Part shown: piece by piece, positions 58,630 to 64,000 of the stretch
How positions within the stretch are numbered: position 1 is the first letter of the stretch
Layout of the letters: each line of letters starts with the position of its first letter
Origin: Lepas anatifera
Lineage: Eukaryota; Arthropoda; Thecostraca; Lepadidae
Length of the DNA: 64,000 nt
Direction of reading: 5' to 3'
Assembly (NCBI GenBank): GCA_034440635.1
Contig: JAOTON010000469.1
Coordinates: 1-64,000, forward strand
The notes under the pieces: model-generated
What the model was told of the DNA's origin: nothing
The model's input: only the letters and a program-made list of their open reading frames with translations
Database searches by the model: none
Program-made: the position numbers and the translations under genes

Positions 58630-61600
58630 ATGTCTAAGCGTGAAAGAGGAGCCTCATCTGGCCCCAGCAAGGGAACTGGCATGGTTCATCTTCGCTCCGA
58701 CGGCCCGGTGTTTGACCTGGACCTTGCTTTCCCGAAAATGCAGACCTACCAGCCCTCCAGTAAGCTGCCCACTCTTGCCAGTGTGATGGGTATGCTGAGG
58801 TTCCACACTGCTCGAGGGGGGTCTGGTCGCACCAAGGAGAGTGGTGTGAAAGAGGTGGCCAAGGTAGTCTATGCTAAGTGGTATCATGATACCATACCGT
58901 GTGTCTCCATGGGAACCCTGAAACGAAAGCTGGGAGAACTGCTTAGGCTGGCTCTGGATGGGTCCAAACGGCTCAAAGATGGAAGGGAGAGTAAGGTAGT
59001 GAATGACTACAAGGAGATAGTGTACGGAAAGGACCACTTGTACGACATCTTCCCCCGGAAAGCCAATGGCGAAGAAGACTTGGAGAAGAAGAAGAAGGTA
59101 GAGGAGGAGTGGGGAGTGACTATGGGAAAGATGGAGGAACTTTATTACGAGGACCAGAGGACGGAGAGAAAAATGGAGTGCGGGAGAGAGGTGGACCCAG
59201 TTTGGTACGAGGCCATGATGAGAAGGCAGAGGGCAAGGGAGAGGCTGGAAGCATACAGGGAGCAGAGAGACAGGCAATTTCTCTACCAGCCCATCTCCGC
59301 CATAGAAGGGATGCTGATGGAGGATGGAAGCTTGACCAGCAGTGATGAAGAGAGTACTGCTGCTAAGAAGGCTAGGACAGATCCTCAAGTTTCTCTGACT
59401 GAGAATGCTGACAGAGAAGGAGTGAAGGCTCGAGACAAAGAAGCTGGGAAGAGAAAGAAAATCTTTGATACTTCTATCGTAGATGAGAGTGATAAAATGC
59501 CAGAGAAGTACAGATATATCCGGAAGAGTGAAAGGAAAGTAAGGGACGATGTGTACATAGCTGTCGGGAATCTCTGCGGGGAGGGGCTATCTCTGGAGGA
59601 AGCTGCCAAAGCTGTCGTGGAGGTGGGGAACACATTGTTTAATAGAAAATGGAAGGTGGCTAAGGAGGGAGATGAAAGCTTCGACGCAAACACAATGCCT
59701 GCAAAATCAAACATCCGAGAAGCTCTGAGACAGCAGGAGGCTCAGGACCTGGACCTGATGCTCGACGAGCTAGTGAAGGGGAAGGAGGAGAACAGGCCTC
59801 TCACCCACTTCACTGACTCCACAACCAAGAAAGGAGTTGGGCAGTTTGCTGCTCAGGGGATACACATCGGCAGAGATGCCCCCTTTCCCCTCCCCATCCT
59901 TTCCATAGACGGGGAGACAACTGAGGATGTGGCCATACAGGTGGACATGGCGCTCACCCTAGTGGGCACGGTGAGAGGCGTCTCTAGTGGGGAGGTGTAC
60001 AAGCTAATTGACACCCATATGACCGACTCCACCGAGCACAACAAAGGACTGTCGGAGGTTCTGCAGGAGGCGTACGACCTGGACAAACCTGCAGGGCAGC
60101 TGTTCTGTGGCAGCCACACCACCCTGGGCCTGGCCGGCGCCATGAACAAGGTTTGTCCGTAACAAAGTTGACATTGACATCAGAAACAGGAACCGTGAAG
60201 TATCCTTTTGAATAAGCGTTTTCCTTATTGCTTATGTCTCCAGGCATGCTGGAAGTATAACGGTATAGTAATAGAATGGATTAATATGAACCAAACAATA
60301 GGCATAAGTAACTTGGAATATATTATTTTCGAAACATGTGTACATGTCACGGTCAGGTGCTTTGTAACATATATGCTTTAAGTCACTAGTATCATTTTTG
60401 AAGACCGACCATAGCGATGGATGTCATCGACAATAGTGATATAAAATGTCACAATAGAAGTGCTGAAGTGCTATATCACGCACTCTTTAAGCATCCTGAG
60501 GACTTGACAAAGACAACGACAACAAGAATGACCTATTATCTGTTCCCTTTCCCGCATGCAGTTTCCTTTCCTGTTCCTTTCCTGCAGGTGACCAGGCTGG
60601 TGGAGGCTGAGATGAACCTAGACAAGTGTGTGCACGGGTTCATGGTGGACCTAGACGTAGACACCAAAAACAGCAGCGTGGCCGGCCAGGCAGCAGACAT
60701 GTGCTTGAAGCTGGTGGCGCCAGAGTATAACGCAAAACCCTGGAACAAGAACAAGGAGTTTCTGTTGTACCTGGAGGAGAGGGGGCACAGGCTGTGCTGT
60801 TCAGTTATAAGGACTCCAGGTTCGGCTGCCTCTCCAGGGCCGCGGCGGTGCTGCTGTACCACTGGGATCACCTGCAGGACTTCCTCTCCATCAATCCCAG
60901 CATAAACAACCGGCTGGCTTGCCTCGTGAGGGAGGTGATGGAGCTCCCCTACCTGAAGCCCGTCCTAGCAGTGTACGCCTGTCTGGGTGTGCATCTTGTG
61001 GAGCCCTTCTATGCCCACACTATCAGCACTGAGGCCACTCACAGCAAGCTCAAGCTCTTCTACATAAGCCTCTACCACAGCATGGAGAAGGAAGTATCTG
61101 AGAACTTCTATACCTTTGCCAAGCCGGAGTTCGAGGGGTGAAGCAGGAGCTGCTGGAGGGGGTGAAGATTAGCTACAGGGAGGAGGTACTGCAGGGCGTC
61201 ACTGAGGTGGCCAGGGAGCACAAGGATGAAGTGATAAAGCTAGCCAGTGTCATGCTGCCTCACCTGAGGACGGTCCTTGCCAGGCAGCGCCGGGACTACG
61301 GCATAGATGAGAAGAAGTTCCCAGCCCAATATCCAGTGGAGGAGCAGGCTCACAACATCGATCAAACACCAGTCCATAACCTGGCTGCAGAGCGGGCCTG
61401 CGGAAAGATAGACTACAGGCTTCACAAGGTTCAACACTTGGCCTCAGTCAGCAGGCAGCTGATCCTCCAGAGGTGCAAGGAGCTGAGGGACGGCCTCACT
61501 CCCAGCTTTAGGGGCTACCGGGATGCGGCCCAGGCTAAGAGGGAAGTAGAGCTGTCCTGGACCAAGTCTATGAAAGAGAAAATGAAGAACGGGTCAGACG

Positions 61601-61977
61601 AGAAGAGGGAGAAGGCCCTGCAGGAGGAGAGGAAGAGGTTAAGATCCCTGGAGAAGCTGAAAGAGGAGGGAGGTCCCTTCACCTCAGCAGATGAGGTGGA
61701 CACCTTCCTCGCCGACATGGGCAATGCAGACGTGAAGGCGAAGCAGCAGAGGATGAAGAGGGAAGTGCAATATGCCAGGGACACCAGCACACTGCTTCCG
61801 AAGTGTGATCCCCTCTTCAAGATCAGGAAGAGTGATGTGAAGGGAAGACAGAGAGACAAGACGGCAGATGAGTTTGGAGACTCTCTCAAGGTCTTCCTAG
61901 GGAAGAAGGGCGACAGGCAGACGCTGGAATACTCTACCTTCAGGGACAGCCTCGAGAAACTTGTGATCGCCTCCTAA
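58630..61977 (+). CDS. Transposase-like protein of the 5.3-kb transposon (two exons)
   Basis: Exon 1 is 58630-60150 and exon 2 is 60588-61977 (AACAAG/GTTTGT ... TTCCTGCAG/GTGACC, phase 0), giving about 970 residues. No family is recognised with certainty. Candidate RNase H-fold catalytic acids are Asp396 in HFTDST, Asp466 in HMTDSTEHNKG and the Glu in VHLVEPFY (codon at 61001-61003), with a conserved-looking CGSHTTLG between them. The N terminus (residues 40-115) may bind DNA. Residues 130-300 and the C terminus are highly charged and helical. Exon 2 has two single-base shifts, in G5 at 60781-60785 and G4 at 61135-61138; adjacent frames continue the same protein without stops. Its position between long inverted repeats and the spliced structure argue for a transposase. 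A domesticated host gene is less likely, since the element borders are intact. Confidence 0.72.
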
Positions 61978-62339
61978 GGCTCTTTGGTCGGCTGTGTAAG
62001 TGTGTAATCACGATTCAAGGTAATGTGTGACTAAAAATATATATATATCGTATTCCCTTCTTTGGATCTTTCACCTGTGTGATAAGAACTTGCAGGGCAT
62101 ACTTCTTCGAAATGGGTTGCTTTGCATCAAAAGATTGTACTTGAATTTTACTCAATAGCTCTTCTCAATGTTTTTTTCTATCTAAAGTCACTGATAAAGT
62201 CATATTATACTACTCATGATGTTAAAATTCATACTCTATATTCCTCTCATTCCTCTATATCACAGCAGATCAAAAGGGCCTGGCTCGACCCATTTTATAT
62301 TTATTGCATCACTTGAGGGAAACCAGAACATCTAGAAGA

Positions 62340-62769
62340 TATCCGGCGGCATTAATGCTTCGGTTTCAGCTCAACGAGTCGAATGATATGCGACATGGCC
62401 TTCTAAGGTCACGGGATGACCTAGTATTGACCGTGACCCTGAGCTGAGATCAATGACCTCGGGTCAGGTTCAAATAATGACCTGTCAAGGCCATATTTGA
62501 TACTATTAAAAGTCCTGTGTGATGAAGCAAAAGGATGCTGTATCTTTTTGTTCGAAAATATAGATAAATGTATTTGATAATGGTGCACGTTGGTGACCTC
62601 TGGTTGCCTCATTATTGACCTGACCTCAAAATTATGGTCAGCATGCCGGTTTTTTATTCCATGCGCTTTCGAATGATGTGCAGAAATGAAATCTAGCTTT
62701 TCTAGCAGCCGAGTTGCACTCTGGTTTAGTCTACTACTTTTTAGAAGAGCAAAATTGGCTTTAAGGGTC
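62340..62769. repeat. AGGTCA-rich subterminal block of the 5.3-kb transposon
   Basis: Contains TGACCT/AGGTCA words, and at 62380-62411 a 32-bp block (CGAATGATATGCGACATGG, then CCTTCTAAGGTCA) that aligns without gaps to A-1 (2299-2330, 23 of 32 identical by eye) and C-1 (9619-9650). No separate element borders are seen, so this looks native to the transposon. Confidence 0.65.
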
Positions 62770-63107
62770 AAATAATGACGTCATAAGTCAGTAACTTGAC
62801 CTGAAATGTCGATTTTTTTTCAAAAGCTTAAAAATTGTTCAACTAGAAAATGTGCAAAGTTTTGTATCTTCGGTGTAATGAGGCTCACCAATATTTGCGA
62901 AAAACTGAGAGGGACAGGTCCGATTGGACGCCTGGTCGGTACTGGGAAATGACTGGCAGAAAGCAAAATTTTCAATTGCCGATGGTCGAAGTTTTTTTGA
63001 AAGCTAGACCCATAACAAAACCACCAATAGCTCTCATTTTTCATGTAGAATCACATGTTAAGTGGCAACTGAGCATCGATAACATTGAGATTTATCATCC
63101 CCCCCTA
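62770..63107 (-). repeat. Right long inverted repeat of the 5.3-kb transposon
   Basis: Counterpart of 57785-58138. The inner end carries AATGACGTCATAAGTCAG and TTGACCTGA, the same two motifs as the left arm in mirrored order. Confidence 0.8.
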
Positions 63108-63547
63108 ACCTTGGTCGAATTCTGGAATTTAGTGAAATCAGGCGTACTTTTAGTCAAAAATAATGAAACCACTCATGATTTCTCTGAAAAATGTACAATA
63201 AGCTCAATGTTTTGTTTTTGAAAATACTCCTCTAGAAAAAGAAATAAATATCAGCCTGTGGATGATGTCAAGATCTGGCAACCACTACCATACTTGAAAC
63301 GCTTTAAGGGCTTCGATTGGCTGATGCTCATCGTGACGTCAGCATATGTCGTCACACTAGAACCTCACAACAATGGCCGCCCGGCGACGGGCTGATGGGG
63401 GCTGGTGTCAGGTAAGTTTTAGCTTTTTTCTACGGAAATATCGAGTTCCAAGACAAATGAAATATGGAGCACCGGGTTTTCCGACTTGCTTTACAACTTG
63501 GCTATCTCAGTTAAAATCACGTTGTGAAGGTGCCTCATTCCCTTTAA

Positions 63548-64000
63548 TAGGCTGTTGTAGTCAAGAAGAAAGCATGCCTCAGCCAGTCCCCGGATTCTGT
63601 GGTTATTTTTCTCACAACTTGATGTGAGCGAGCACAAAGGCCTAGAGCCAGTGCTGTTCACAGCTGCTCCCCTGATATGCTGGAGGCATTTCATAGCAGA
63701 TCAGCCAACAAGTTTTGCAATGAGTCCTGTGCCACATTTTCCAGTAAATCCATGTGTCAGTGCAAATTTTTGAAGCTTGTTCTCGTGAGATTTTTGCAAC
63801 CTATGCAATGTTTTGAGCAGGAATATTTTGAGTTTGCTGTTAATTTGGTTCCTCGAATCCTTTAAATTGTGATGGATAAAGCAACGGACGAGCACACTGC
63901 TACTGTATATTGATATGGACAGGCAAACTAGATCCATATTCGAACACCAAACTAATTCTGATGTAGGTATAGAATATTATCATTATGTTAAACGCACATA
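63548..64000. other. Intergenic, no gene seen
   Basis: Short frames only; nothing repetitive is recognised before the window ends. Confidence 0.45.

Larger units (their letters stand above)
57785..63107 (+). mobile_element. Apparently autonomous 5.3-kb DNA transposon with long inverted repeats
   Basis: Left terminus TAGGGGGGATGATAA and right terminus (reversed) TAGGGGGGGATGATAA open inverted repeats of about 300-350 bp. Matching blocks include TTGCCACT, a GTGATTCTA block, CCAAAAAACTTCGACCAT/CAAAAAAACTTCGACCAT, CTCTCAGTTTTT and finally AGGTCA with TTATGACGTCATT. ACCTTG is duplicated at 57779-57784 and 63108-63113, and the reconstructed empty site matches MITE family E. One two-exon gene fills the centre. 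The superfamily is not recognised with confidence; a 6-bp duplication and TA-type ends are compatible with IS3EU, among others. Confidence 0.85.
57763..63547 (-). mobile_element. TTAA MITE E-3, split by the large transposon
   Basis: 63108-63547 matches E-1/E-2 in reverse from the GTCGAATTCTGGAATTTAGTG block to the closing CATTCCCTTTAA. The missing outer end is found about 5.3 kb to the left as TGTGGCACCTT (57773-57783), with its TTAA decayed. The summed length (about 455 bp) equals that of the intact copies. Confidence 0.72.

Noticed and set aside
58654..59388. Minus-strand frame of 244 codons
   Set aside because: It is antisense to the transposase-like exon 1, whose frame is longer and fits splice sites and motifs.
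57785..63107. Assignment of the 5.3-kb transposon to piggyBac or Kolobok
   Set aside because: Its target duplication is ACCTTG rather than TTAA and I recognise neither family's protein motifs.

Overview
This window is animal nuclear DNA. It has spliced genes, spliceosomal intron borders, two LINE retrotransposons, a tRNA-derived SINE and very many TTAA-flanked DNA transposons. I see no operons, CRISPR arrays, rRNA genes or canonical tRNA genes. The best clue to the organism is a pair of calcitonin-like diuretic hormone 31 (DH31) neuropeptide genes. DH31 is typical of arthropods and is also found in some other protostomes, so an arthropod or related ecdysozoan is likely; the species is not identified.

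Host genes. Two DH31-type preprohormone genes lie on the + strand. Gene 1 has coding exons 5086-5189, 6006-6116 and 10892-11033 (118 residues). Gene 2 has exons 35574-35680, 36620-36826 and 38459-38567 (140 residues). Both have an intron just before the ATG, a signal-peptide exon, an acidic spacer exon, and a last exon that starts by completing one codon, followed by a Lys-Arg site and exactly 31 residues ending in Pro and then Gly (the amide donor). Every coding intron in both genes is phase 2. The second peptide is strongly diverged. In each gene a 34-bp minisatellite starts at a 5' splice site and repeats that site.

Mobile DNA. (a) A superfamily of about 0.85-1.03 kb non-autonomous elements (families A, B, C, D) is flanked by TTAA and packed with AGGTCA/TGACCT words. 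Their ends share one scaffold in which a family-specific word appears once at one end and twice at the other. A nested insertion (A inside B, 1992-2841) proves TTAA target duplication, and 30395-33563 is a chain of four elements sharing single TTAA junctions. (b) 57785-63107 is a 5.3-kb apparently autonomous DNA transposon with inverted repeats of about 300-350 bp, a 6-bp target duplication and a two-exon gene for a transposase-like protein of about 970 residues. Its inside shares sequence with the AGGTCA families, so it may be a relative of their source. (c) A 6.8-kb L1-like LINE (43561-50401, minus strand) lies inside a CR1/Jockey-type LINE (42165-51931, plus strand), with a 13-14 bp target duplication. 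(d) There are also hAT-like MITEs with an 8-bp duplication, a 455-bp TTAA MITE family carrying a TGACGTCA core, a SINE, foldback elements and a candidate 4-kb TIR element.

Six frameshifts separate otherwise continuous transposon reading frames. Each lies in a homopolymer run, which points to sequence error or very recent mutation rather than old decay. The remaining long stretches show no gene I can support.
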